64,000 nucleotides of DNA. Origin: Rhizopus sp. PT2906 (Eukaryota; Mucoromycota; Mucoromycetes; Mucorales; Rhizopodaceae). Position numbers and translations under genes: made by a program. Positions 24,332 to 34,866 of this stretch are shown one piece after another (position 1 is the first letter of the stretch; each line of letters opens with the position of its first letter). The notes beneath the pieces were generated by a model, which saw nothing but the letters and a program-made list of their open reading frames with translations, ran no database searches and was not told the DNA's origin. The stretch covers positions 20,556 through 84,555 of the forward strand of contig JAMYHX010000146.1 in NCBI GenBank assembly GCA_025529335.1. Direction: 5' to 3'.

Positions 24332-25642
24332 AACTCTCAATCACCTTATCCTAAAGCAGGTAAACTAAATAGAGAAAAGAGTCATCCTTCTTTTTTTGAC
24401 AATAGATCAAATTAGATGATATTGGAATAGCCGTACGCGGTGTACAACCATCTTATGCGAGAGAGCTCGATATTAGCAAAGACATCCCACACGTAAGACC
24501 TGTAGAGTAATTTATCGACAAAAGTATCTTATTTGCATAATAGGGATTTTATGAAACAATGATGACTTGCATAGGAAATACAATAGGATTTTTTGGAGCA
24601 GTAAGTCAACCAATCTTTTCCCCAGTTTATGTTGATCTTAAACTTTACTATTACATGTGTAGTTTCCTTGTGTCTGTTGTTGTCCTAATCCATATGAAGA
24701 AGTTCGACAAGGTTTATTAGTCTTAACCATAATTACTTTTTTCAGCTCTAACATTCATCTTGTACACTGCAGGCAATGTTGGACTTGTTCAAAAGTTTGG
24801 TAAATTTTACAAGTGTGTTGATCCTGGATTAGTGAAAGTGCGTTATAATGGCCCAGTATGCGATTTTATTCTAACTTGTATTTTGGGTAGGTCAATCCAG
24901 TGACAGAGGAGATTAAAAGAATTGATATCACCATTCAAGTTACAGAGATTCCCAAACAAGATGTGATCACTAAAGTAGGATTTAGACAGTTGATATAATT
25001 CATTGTGAAATTTATGTAATCGTATAGGATAATGTCAGTATTTCAATTGAATCAGTCTTATATTGGCACATTGTAGATCCGTATCAGGCAGTTTATGGAG
25101 TGGAAAATGTGAGTTATGCACTGGTAGAAAGGTAATAATTATAATAAAGAAAAGAATAAAGACAGATAAAGCTTATGATATTGTCAAAAGAGCGAGCACT
25201 TCCTTACGAGACGTATGTGGCGGCCACTCCGTGCAGGACTTGATTGAAAACCGAAACGCCATTTCGCATGAATTACATAAAATCATTGGACCTATTGCCA
25301 AATCTTGGGGCGTGAAGGTAAACACTGTGACAAAAAGAAACGTTGCCTAAACAACGCGATTAGATTGAATCAACGCTGATCAAGGACATCATATTATCCA
25401 AGAGTCTTCAGGAGTCTCTTTCATCCGCAGCTCAGGCAAAGAGACTGGGTGAATCTCGTGTTATTTCTTCAAAAGCTGATGTAGAAGCAGCTAAGCTTAT
25501 GCGTGATGCCGCAGATATTCTTAATACACCCGCTGCTATACAAATTCGTTATCTGGAAACATTACAAGCTATCAGTCGAAACAGTAGTGGCCCTAAAACG
25601 TTATTTGTGCCTCTTCCTCCTGCAACAAATGAGGGACCATAA
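24329..25642 (+). CDS. Stomatin-family (SPFH/band 7) protein, copy B
   Basis: Nine exons (24329-24359, 24416-24492, 24544-24600, 24663-24711, 24773-24837, 24891-24974, 25028-25131, 25191-25317, 25364-25642) encode 290 residues. It has the same architecture as copy A: short N-terminus, hydrophobic segment IGNTIGFFGAFPCVCC, SPFH domain (NVGLVQKFGKFYKCVDPGL, then SIESVLYWHIVDPYQA) and a coiled coil AAQAKRLGESRVISSKADV. It lacks about 35 N-terminal and 20 C-terminal residues present in A. Five intron positions are shared with A and three are extra. Intron 5 has the weak donor GTGCGT. The protein sequences are clearly diverged, whereas the upstream arms are identical. Confidence 0.92.
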
Positions 25643-27586
25643 CATATATACATTATACAATAGTAAACATGTAATAAAATAAATGTTATATATAAATATC
25701 TATTAGTTAGCATTAAGATGTATTATTTCAGCTGTAAAGTATGAGTCTAAACGAATACATGTGGGATTTTTTTTAGCAATTAGAGCACAGTTACATGGTT
25801 ATTTACACAAAAGAATATAAACTTTGATATACCCTTATAAAGCTGATAATAGTCATGTATCTCGTTGTTTTTATTTCTACCGTGTCTTTCTATTTTACCA
25901 TCATTCTTTATGTGACGCATAGTTAACAGAGGGATAAATAGAGTCAAGAGGAACTATGAGTCAATGGCATGCCATGATCTATGTTCTATGCGACCTTTTT
26001 TATATTCAACACTATTGTTTACGCTTGTCCGCCAAATCGTTCATCAAAGACATATTATAACCAAATGTCATATCTTTAATTATCATTGAAGCCATTTCCT
26101 ACAGTGTGTATATGTACAGTAGTATCCTATTCTATTTGTGAGGGGTAAGTAGCTGTATTTTAGAGCGAATAATTGCAATTATAAAGTATTAAAAATTAGG
26201 TACATTTTAGAATATAAAAGGTCAAACCGTCATACGCAAAAAAAAGATAAACACCAAGTGCTGTTAACAATCAATGTCTAGCATTCATTTTATTTTATAG
26301 CTCAACTTATTGAAACATCAAGGGTCACTGCTAAATGAACAAGGAAGGTGATACAAGCAATAGCTTATTTAACAATAGGTTATTACAATAAAGTCTCCAC
26401 TGAATTTGAATAGATCAACATACATAAGCTTATGCCAAGCGATCTGCAGCTGGTAAAACAATGTGTAACTGAGATACTGTTGCTGAGAGTAAGTACTAAA
26501 ATAACTACAAAGAATCTTCAAAGGAATATAGTCAAGAGTGTAGCCTTAAAAGTGAATTAATTAAAAAGGTCATCTTAATAATACCAATTGTCTATACCTG
26601 AGGCTATAAAAGAGGGATTTGTATGGGAAACATGGTATGTATGGCATGAAAAGGAAGGTTTCACATACGCGTAAATACAGAAAAATAAGGTTATCTGTTT
26701 TTCCTTTCTGGTTTTTAGTAAACTGAGATATTCTGTTTTTATTAAATACATGCGGACACAGAAACTCATGTTTATCCTCCGTTGTTCGGTGCAATGCAAG
26801 ATGAAGGAGAAATGTATCACGCTCGAGTGCATCTACTAAAAAGGAAAGTAACTAGGTTGTTTCCAAAGAAGCGCCATTTGCTTTATTTGGGAAAGAATAA
26901 GATTTGTTCAACAATGCGAATAAGAAGTAGAACAAATAGTTCCGTACGCCACAGACACACGGTAGTACAAGATGAGCGTAACTCGGAATGGTACGGTTAT
27001 TTACCTTTTTGGAGCATACATTCGTCATTCATCTGTTCACTGACATCATAGTACATCTAGGTTTAAAATTGAATTATCACAAAAAGAAATAAAGTGTAAT
27101 CCGTGTTATTATACAAGCATAAGTACATCAAGGGATGTGTTTAAGCTTCTTTTTTTTACAAGATGTTCCTTCATCCTGTGGTGTAACTCTGTTGCTTAGT
27201 TACACGTATAATCAAATTAAGACGTTATCCTGACAACATGATTGGTAATCGCAGTAGAAAAATTCTAAAAACTCTGAGTAACCATGTTTATGCCATGTTG
27301 AAGACAATTTAGTCATCATCCGATAATTTCGTGTTCCCGTTAAGAAGTATGCTTTTTTTTATTGATATTATATATACAAGGAAAGATGGGATATATACTG
27401 GCAGTATAATAAAAAGTTAAATAAATAATATAGGAGCATATATGTATAAACATATATATATATATGGAGTCATAGTCTACAGTCAATGATATCTTTTGCT
27501 GCTTGTCACGTAGAATTCATAAGTATTTGTGCGGTAAGGAGCGTGTTTTGGGATCATATATCATAAATAATTGATAAAGAATGATT
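25643..27586. other. Long intergenic region
   Basis: About 1.9 kb of AT-rich DNA with no supported gene. Short overlapping frames on both strands at 26570-27051 show no family features. A TA-rich alternating tract (27440-27470) precedes the 3' end of the coiled-coil gene. Confidence 0.5.
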
Positions 27587-28225
27587 TTATAAGCTGTGGT
27601 ATAAATAAGTATCTTCAAGGATAGGATAGTAGGCACATGGTGGATAATATTGATAATCATAGTAAAGCTGATTGTCGGGAAGTGATAGCAGATCGCAAAA
27701 ATCATTGTTTACAAAATTAAGTTGTATAGGATCAAGGGATGGGGGAACGTCCGAAATACTTGATTCGACAGATGAGCAAGGGGAAGATATATAAGTGGGT
27801 ATGCAGGACTCTTCAATCTCCTTAAGGGTGATGATCCTTTTTTCCAATTTAGCAATTTTGCGCTCGAGGTGACTGACTTGTAAGGTTAAATCATCATAGG
27901 CTGTTAACAACTCCTTTTCCATCTCGCAGAGGCGTGTGGCTGATTTAGTCTTTTCTAATTGTGGCTCACTGCATTTGTAGGCATGAAGGAGACTTTGGAA
28001 GTTGACAGTAATCGTTGCCACAGCGTCGTACGTAAACTCCAGTTCGTTTTGGAGGCGTTCAATTTCCTTTTGTGGGCATTTGATAGTAACGGGCTCTTTA
28101 TTGGCTGCTTGATTCGTGATAATTTTACGTGTCTTTGATGGTTTTTGTTTTTGAATGCGATTAGGGCTACTAGTCTTGTGGACGCGTTGGGTTGTCCATC
28201 TGAGAGGCTTTGTTGAAGGATTCAT
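27587..28225 (-). CDS. Orphan coiled-coil protein
   Basis: Single-exon frame of 212 residues from a true ATG. I do not recognise the family. Residues 1-45 are basic (SKTRKI, RIQKQKPSK). Residues 50-140 form a predicted coiled coil with heptads (EIERLQNELEFTYDAV, then LEKTKSATRLCEMEKEL, then LERKIAKLEKRIITLKEIEE). The last 70 residues are acidic, Ser/Pro-rich and then Tyr-rich (YYDYQYYPPCAYYP). A basic segment followed by a leucine-zipper-like coil recalls bZIP factors, but the canonical bZIP asparagine/arginine core is not visible, so DNA binding is only a possibility. The upstream region has a long pyrimidine-rich leader. Confidence 0.65.
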   Translation of the reverse strand: MNPSTKPLRWTTQRVHKTSSPNRIQKQKPSKTRKIITNQAANKEPVTIKCPQKEIERLQNELEFTYDAVATITVNFQSLLHAYKCSEPQLEKTKSATRLCEMEKELLTAYDDLTLQVSHLERKIAKLEKRIITLKEIEESCIPTYISSPCSSVESSISDVPPSLDPIQLNFVNNDFCDLLSLPDNQLYYDYQYYPPCAYYPILEDTYLYHSL

Positions 28226-29220
28226 TGAGGATAAGTAATAAAAAAAGTAGTAATGCGTGAATGATGAGAGAGAAAGAGGGAAAGTAAATGTAACCCTTTG
28301 TATTTATACATTTTTCATTTTTTATTTTTAATATTAGGTTTCGATCATCATCTCCCAAATATAGGTTGCATTCTTGCGCTTTTATTGGCTCCTCATATGC
28401 AACACACAAATGAGTGCACATCGCTACTTCTTCACGTCAAGAAGTAAAATAAAGGGCCGAAAAGTTTTAAATAGAACTTATGTGTCTCCTATTGAAATCT
28501 GACATAGTATCTTGCTAAACAAAACAGGGTATCATCTTTCACCAGCCACCTTACATAAACAAAAACGCAAAAATTGCTCGCTGTCAAAACAAAGCTTACT
28601 GCCAAGAATAAGGTTTAAACTCATTGTGTTACTCTCTTCTTACTCTCCTTTTTCTCCTTTTCGGTCCCTTTTGGGCGAACTAAAAAAAGACCACTTCTGT
28701 ATGTGGCAATCTATTTTTAACTTGTTACTCCTTGGCATTCATTTTAAGCATAAACCCTGAAATTCATTGTGTATTAAACAAAAAAAAGAGGCGTTTTTTA
28801 TTCTGTTTATTGGATACGTGCCACTTTACTTCATTATTTGCTCAGGAACTGAAAATATAAAAAGGCCCAATTTCCTGGGATTTCTTAATTTCTTTTCTTT
28901 TTTTTTTCCTTTTCGCTTTTTTTCCTCTTTTTGCCTATTTCTTATTTGAAAGTAACTTTTCTTGTTTTAGTGTATACATAAAAAAAACTAAGTTGTGAAC
29001 GGATATAATTACTTTTTTGTCATTTTACTTTTTTTCATCCCTATGATACTATTCTTTTTTTAATTTCTAACGCTAGCTTTCTCCCCTACTGTCGCAATTT
29101 GTCTTTGCCCCCTTTTCCCTGCCTATTACTCCCTATGGCAATGTCTAAAAATAAATTTCATGTAACATCGATGACCACATAGTTTATTTTTAGTTATGCA
29201 CAATTTTATTTATACAAAGT
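28226..29220. other. Intergenic region, pyrimidine-rich
   Basis: About 1 kb with several C/T-rich stretches on the plus strand (28631-28675, 28885-28950, 29075-29130). It probably contains the coiled-coil gene promoter and the GGC1 terminator. Frames at 28512-28949 look accidental. Confidence 0.5.
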
Positions 29221-30311
29221 TTAAGCATCAAGCATTTTATGGAAGACGGGAATCAATTGTTGGGCAATGGTGAAACTAAAAATTAATTTGGGACCAACCT
29301 ATAAAAGACATATTTAGTATACATTATGCATATTCGCCCTTATCCCACTTACCACTAAGATCTTGGGTGTTAAGCCCTTGAAGAAACCAGCAAATCCTTC
29401 ATTCTTGATAAGATCCTTGACAATCTTGACACCAGATTCAGGATTATCAAAATTACGGTTTTGAATACGTGTCTTGACGACGTCTAAGGGGGCGGCCACT
29501 GTGATGGAAGCAACAGCACCACCAATAGAAGAACAGAAGTTTTGGAAGAAAGTGGCAGAGTTATAATCCTTCAAGCCAAAGACATATTCCTTGACAAAGG
29601 CAGAGCCACCAAAAAGAGCAAAGGAACCAGGGGCATTACGAGCAGCTGTCCAGCCAGCACCACGATAAAGACCCATACCCTCATCCTTAACAATACGTAA
29701 GAAGCCACGTCCACGGAAGGCTTCAGGATTGGTTTGTCTCTTGATTTTGAGTACATCCAAGGGCAATAAAGCAATCTCACCAATACCTACAAGACTACCT
29801 GCTGTAGCGTGCATGATTGTCTTTCCTGTCTTTTCACCAAATGCACCAACAAATAAATCCTTGTGATGATTGTTCAAGTAATCCTTTACAAAAGGTTGTC
29901 CACCAAACTTGTATACTCTTTGAGCAACCTTGTATCCAGCTGCGAATCCAAGACCTGGGAAAAGAGAGGCATATTTCTTGACAAATCCCGCAGAGGCTGC
30001 TTCCTGCAATTATATGAGCAATGGGCCAGGGTTGTATTCCAACTATTCTCTTACCTTGAAAACAACTTTATCGACAAAAGCCTTATTCTCTGCAAATGTA
30101 CGATGAGATTCCCAAAGCTATAGTCTACAGTTAGTATATTTTGTTGCATAGTTTGATTTTTGTTGCTTGCCTTATTTTGGTTACTCATCAAACGTTTTGC
30201 CACTGTATCAACAGGGTGGAAAATGATCAATTCAAGGATACCTGAACTGGCGCTACCAAAGAAACGAGCTGTACCAGATTCGGAGTGACTACTGCTGATA
30301 GGAGGTGACAT
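29221..30311 (-). CDS. GGC1: Mitochondrial GTP/GDP carrier
   Basis: Four exons (30311-30171, 30117-30055, 30003-29353, 29298-29221) encode 310 residues. The three mitochondrial carrier repeats carry FHPVDTVAKRLMSN, LPLDVLKIKRQTNPE and APLDVVKTRIQNRNFDNPES. These, with ARNAPGSFALFGG and KGLTPKILVVGPKLIFSF, match yeast Ggc1 closely. Ggc1 imports GTP and exports GDP across the inner mitochondrial membrane and affects iron homeostasis. The first intron starts with GC, not GT (AAG|GCAAGC, 30170), and ends in AG; no GT donor there keeps the frame and the conserved MSNQNK-LWESHRT join. Confidence 0.95.
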
Positions 30312-30662
30312 GGGCCTTTGTAAAGAAAAAAGAGAGAGAAAGAGAAAGAGAAATAAAATGTCTGTCCCTGGCATATCAAGTCAAAAAATCTTTTTTGTCG
30401 GACATTCAAAAGTAACTGATTCATTTTGACACCTCTTAGGTTACATCTGATCATTACAAGCCAGGGAAAGGCAGAGGGATTCGTAGTTTATTTAGCTTTT
30501 CAGTGCTTACAGATCATAATTAAAGATGATCGAAAAGTAGATGCAAAACATATAATAACAGATCACCTTTTGAAGGCTGGGAGCATTATGACTCACTGTT
30601 ATCAGAATCACATGACTATAGATAAGCCATCTTTTTATGCTTGGGAAATACAATGTATTTAT
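30312..30662. other. Intergenic region between GGC1 and nitronate monooxygenase
   Basis: A 351-base spacer between two minus-strand genes. It contains a GA-rich leader for GGC1 and the 3' end region of the monooxygenase gene. I see no gene in it. Confidence 0.5.
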
Positions 30663-31759
30663 TTACAATTTGCTTTCAGGAACAATCATTTTGTTTAAAC
30701 GCTCCTTAATAATAGCTTCGGCATCACGAACAATTCTAGAGACCAACACGTCACAAGTAGGAATATCGTCAATCAAACCAACGACTTGACCTGCTGTCCA
30801 GACACCAAACTCAGGGTCACCAGTCGTATAGACTTGTCTACCACGAGCACCTGCAACAAGCTCACGAACATCTTCAAACTTTACATTGGGGTTTCTTTCA
30901 CGATTGTTGACTTCAACAGCAATAGAGTTCTTAAAGATACGTGATGTGTTACGGAAAGGACGGAAGACAAGGGTGGTGGATCGCTCATCTGCCTTGACGA
31001 TGGCTTCTTTAATGTTGTTGTGGATGGGTGATTCAACAGTACACATGAATCGAGTGCCCATGTTGATACCTTCAGCACCCAATGCTAATGCAGCAGCTAA
31101 ACCACGACCATCACCGAAACCGCCGGATGCGATATAGGGGATATTTAAGGTCTTTGCAGATTTAGCAAGCAAGATAAGAGCTGTAATATCGTCTTCACCA
31201 GGATGACCAGCGCATTCAAATCCATCTATGGAAATGATATCAACGCCTAGACGCTGAGCTGACAAAGCGTGACGAATAGAAGTACATTTGTGAAGGACGA
31301 CGATACCGGCTTCCTTGAACATTTTGATGTATTTACCGGCTAATTTAGTGCAATCTATTAATATGAATTTTTTAAAAAGGATTCATGCTTACGGTTATTG
31401 CCAGCAGTTTCAACGACCTTGATGCCCTCTTCAATAATGGCCTTGGTATATTCCTCATAAGGAGGGGGCACGATAGCAGGTAAAAAGGTCAAGTTGACAC
31501 CAAAAGGGTTCTTGGTCATTGTTCTACAACGACGAATTTCAGCACGTAACGCGTCTGGTGTAGGTTGAGTCAAAGCTGTGAGAATACCCAAGGCACCGGC
31601 ATTAGAGACAGCAGATGCCATTTCGGCTGTACCGACGTATTGCATACCACCTTGTAAAATAAGACTGAGTACAAGTTATTGCAAGTAAGTTGTTTTCTTA
31701 CCTTGAACAATAGGGTGTTTGATACCCGTTAATTCAGTAAGCTTTGTCTTGAATACCAT
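30663..31759 (-). CDS. Nitronate monooxygenase, peroxisomal
   Basis: Three exons (31759-31702, 31650-31393, 31354-30663) encode 335 residues. The enzyme family (formerly 2-nitropropane dioxygenase) is an FMN-dependent TIM barrel that oxidises alkyl nitronates. Landmarks are HPIVQGGMQYVGTAEMASAV, GALGILTALTQPTPD, GVNLTFLP, the catalytic histidine region GFECAGHPGEDDI, and flavin-binding IPYIASGGFGDGRGLAAALALGAEG. The C-terminal tripeptide SKL is a type 1 peroxisomal targeting signal, so the protein probably acts in peroxisomes. The second exon starts at a GGTGGT junction; the join restores the glycine pair. Pfam-level assignment is secure; the substrate is not. Confidence 0.94.
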
Positions 31760-32208
31760 AGTTTATGTTTAAGAAAAAGGAGAGAAAGAGAGAGAGGAAA
31801 AGGCGTAAAGGGATTAGTTATAACTTTTTTTGTGGGGAAATTAATGTAAAGGAGATGACTAAAAGATTTGATTGGGCAACATGTGAAAAACAGTCAGGAT
31901 GTAATTCTATTGGATGAACCATTCAAGCATAATAATAATAATAATAATAATCAGTTTTTAACTGAATTTAACTTATTGAATTACTTTAGGCTTTTGTCAA
32001 CCCTTAACAAGGATTTAAAAGTATAATTATGCTTTGTATTTTGAATTTATCGAATCTTTTGTGGGAATAAACACTTATTTTATGTATTTGTAATAGTGAA
32101 TACAAACAATCTGGCCAAAAGGAGTTGGTCATAAAGTTCAATTTACTACCATGGCCTTCATCTCTCCATAATATCTTGCTTTAATATGCATCTCTTTTCT
32201 TTTCTTTT

Positions 32209-32245
<37 letters not shown>

Positions 32246-33118
32246 ATGTGTTGTCAACTTGTTTGATTTTTAAAAATGTAAAGCTGTGCGCAACTGTAGG
32301 TTGTTTGATGAGAAGAATGAATTAAACATTCAGGGAGCACATCTTATTTTGTAAGTCAAACGTTTTTCATTTACTATACAAACATAGTTCAATTAGTTTG
32401 GTAATCACTTTGCAGATCAATTATTACCAATTCTATTTTATTACATATGCTGAATATCTTTGAATAAGCTGTTCATCAAAGTGCCTGAAAGGATGAGTAT
32501 AAGCTGGGTCTTCTCATTTGAGTTTCAGCAGAAGTTTGAGAGAAATTGATCATAATCAACGAAATACCCGTATCTTTTGTGCTCAGCATAATTTTTTTCA
32601 TTACACCAATGATTTGGTCTGTTGTATTCATTTTAGTAACAAACTGTATGTCATTGACTTATCAGCATAAATTTAGTTGAGTTAAAAAGACGAAGGGCTT
32701 TACGCTTTATCCAGAAATGATTTGTACACTGATGATTGCAGACAACAAATCATAATAAAAGAGCCCATCGGAAGCACAAGAATAGGATATAAAAGAAAAT
32801 ATTAGTGTTTCAGTTATACGTTATAAGTGTTGACTACATATACAATATTGTTCTTTTCTATTAGAAATATCAAACTCATTTTATATATATTAAATGTTGT
32901 CAAGTTGGATGAAAAGATCAATAACCAACTAAAGCGTAATTGTTATTGAACTTATATTGTGTGCCAATTGTTTTTCAAATCCATTGGCGGATGCTGTAAT
33001 TTGGCGGTTAAATGCACACAAAATGAGCAGATTTCAAATTGAAACACAGATTTCCCTTTCAAGCATGAAAAGAGACAAAGCTGGGGGAACCTTTCTTTTT
33101 TTTCTTTTTAACCAAAAT
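31760..33118. other. Intergenic region with AAT and poly-T tracts
   Basis: About 1.36 kb without a supported gene. It has an (AAT)n tract near 31929-31951 and a 30-base T run at 32211-32240. The final 25 bases before 33119 are the pyrimidine-rich leader of the CBS gene. Confidence 0.55.
32211..32240. repeat. 30-base poly-T tract
   Basis: Thirty consecutive T residues preceded by a T/C-rich run. This could be a retro-element poly(A) tail in reverse orientation or simple slippage expansion. No flanking target-site duplication is obvious. Confidence 0.8.
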
Positions 33119-34685
33119 ATGGCTATACACAGAGAAGGAATAACAACCGAGACTCATGATTGGACCATGATCAAGGCTTCGTCTTTGATAAAGGATCAAA
33201 AAGTAATTACAATGTAAGACTATATTAGGGTTTGTGCAGAAAAGAAAATCATTGAAACATGTTTATAGCGATGGCTCTTTACCAGTAGAGGAAGCTTGCA
33301 ATTTGCTTATCGAAAATAATATCACCTCAGCTCCTGTTTATGAATCTAACGTGAAAGAAGTAAGCGAGACAACTATTGTTCATCCAAGATCATATGTTGG
33401 CATGTTTGACTATGGTGATGTTATCGCTTATATCTTGCTCGTATTACAAAATATGCCACCACCAGGTGATGACGAAGCACAAGAAGGCATGAATTTCGAA
33501 ATAAAAGATATTATTCGTCGAGCTGTTGAAGGAAGAGAGGTCCCAGTCAGATTAGCCAGTGGTACGGTTTAAACAAGTATAGAGAATAAAGAGAAAAGGA
33601 AGCTAATATGCTCTGTAATTAGATTTATCACAAAAGAATCCTTTTTATTCAATTCTTCCTGAGGCTACCTTGTTATCTGCAGTAGAAGAATTCGCTTATG
33701 GTATACACAGAGGTAATATTTTGACGTTTATGCACATATCAGACGCAGTTACTAAATTAAGTATGATCCATACATAGTCTGTGTACTTAATCCCGATGGA
33801 TCAATCAAGGTAACTATCATAGGGTCATGTCCCTTCATTTATCCAACATTGAACTATAGGGTATATTGTCACAATCTAATGTCGCTCGATATCTTTATAC
33901 GAATCAGCGAAACTTCTCGGATATTGAGCGTGTCATGAATAAAACAGTAAGTATAGTAATTCAGTTGCATATTAAGCTTGTATTAATTAATCTTTTATAT
34001 AATAATAGCTACGTCAGTTGGGCCTTGGTGTATCGGATGTCATTGCTGTCAATGCAGATTCACCTGTGCTTGATGCTCTTTCTCTCATGAGTAATATATA
34101 ATCTTTGCCTCCTTTCTGAGTATAGTCACTCACTTGTTTATTTCTTTTTTGCATAGGCAAGTATGGTGTATCATCTGTTGCGGTGATAGGCCATATGGGT
34201 ATGGTACTTGGAAATATAAGCATGACTGATGTCAAGGTATATATATATTTTTTTTTTCGCTTTTCTTTCTTTCTTTATTTGCTTTATCATGTTTAGTAAA
34301 CAATAGCTCTAGTTTGTTATGAAAAGCTACAAGCATCAGCTTTTATGGAAGACTTGCTTTCAATTTGTTAGCCTTGTTCGCACACAACAAGGTGTCGAGG
34401 ATGGTCAGGTAAAGAATATAATGAACAAAAGAACACCAGTTGTTCATTTTTTTTCTTTTTCTTTTGTAGGACCGAATACCTGTTTTTGATGTGCGTCTAG
34501 ATACAACACTGGGATTCACTGTAGCTAAACTATTAGCTACTAAATCACATCGTGTATGGGTTGTGGATGAAAGAGAAAAAGCGATTGGTGTTGTCTCTCT
34601 TACAGATGTGATGCGTGCTATTGCAGCCAACAGTGGTATAGAAATTAAGCCGTTACAAAAGAGAAAGGATATAGAAAAGCAATAA
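33119..34685 (+). CDS. Four-CBS-domain protein (Sds23/AMPK-gamma-like)
   Basis: Nine exons (33119-33213, 33245-33561, 33623-33712, 33778-33809, 33860-33946, 34009-34090, 34157-34236, 34313-34408, 34470-34685) encode 364 residues. Four CBS repeats can be seen: SLPVEEACNLLIENNITSAPVY with YVGMFDYGDVIAYIL; ATLLSAVEEFAYGIHRVCVL with IKGILSQSNVARYL; DSPVLDALSLMSKYGVSSVAVI with LGNISMTDVK; and TLGFTVAKLLATKSHRVWVV with AIGVVSLTDVMRAI. CBS pairs bind adenine nucleotides. The closest architectures I know are Sds23/Moc1 (PP2A-linked) and AMPK gamma, but I cannot choose. ATG 33119 is preferred over an in-frame ATG at 33023 because it follows a T/C-rich leader. Confidence 0.85.
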
Positions 34686-34866
34686 AAACTCAGTTGTAGT
34701 ACTAAAAATGTAAACAATAAGGTTATTTTATTATGGCAGCTTTCTTTTTCTTTTTATCTCTTTCTTCGTTTTCCCCTTCTCTTCTTCTTCCTTCCCCCTT
34801 TTTTTATTATTATATATACCAGTCAGTCAGTAACTTATTGAAATAGCTTTACACTAATTGTTCAAC

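Noticed and set aside
26570..27051. Overlapping short frames on both strands
   Set aside because: No family signature, no splice-joined extension and overlapping opposite frames; probably chance.
32957..33118. Upstream start codon for the CBS protein at 33023
   Set aside because: The extra residues are unlike the family and include a Phe-rich stretch encoded by the T/C-rich leader; ATG 33119 follows that leader.
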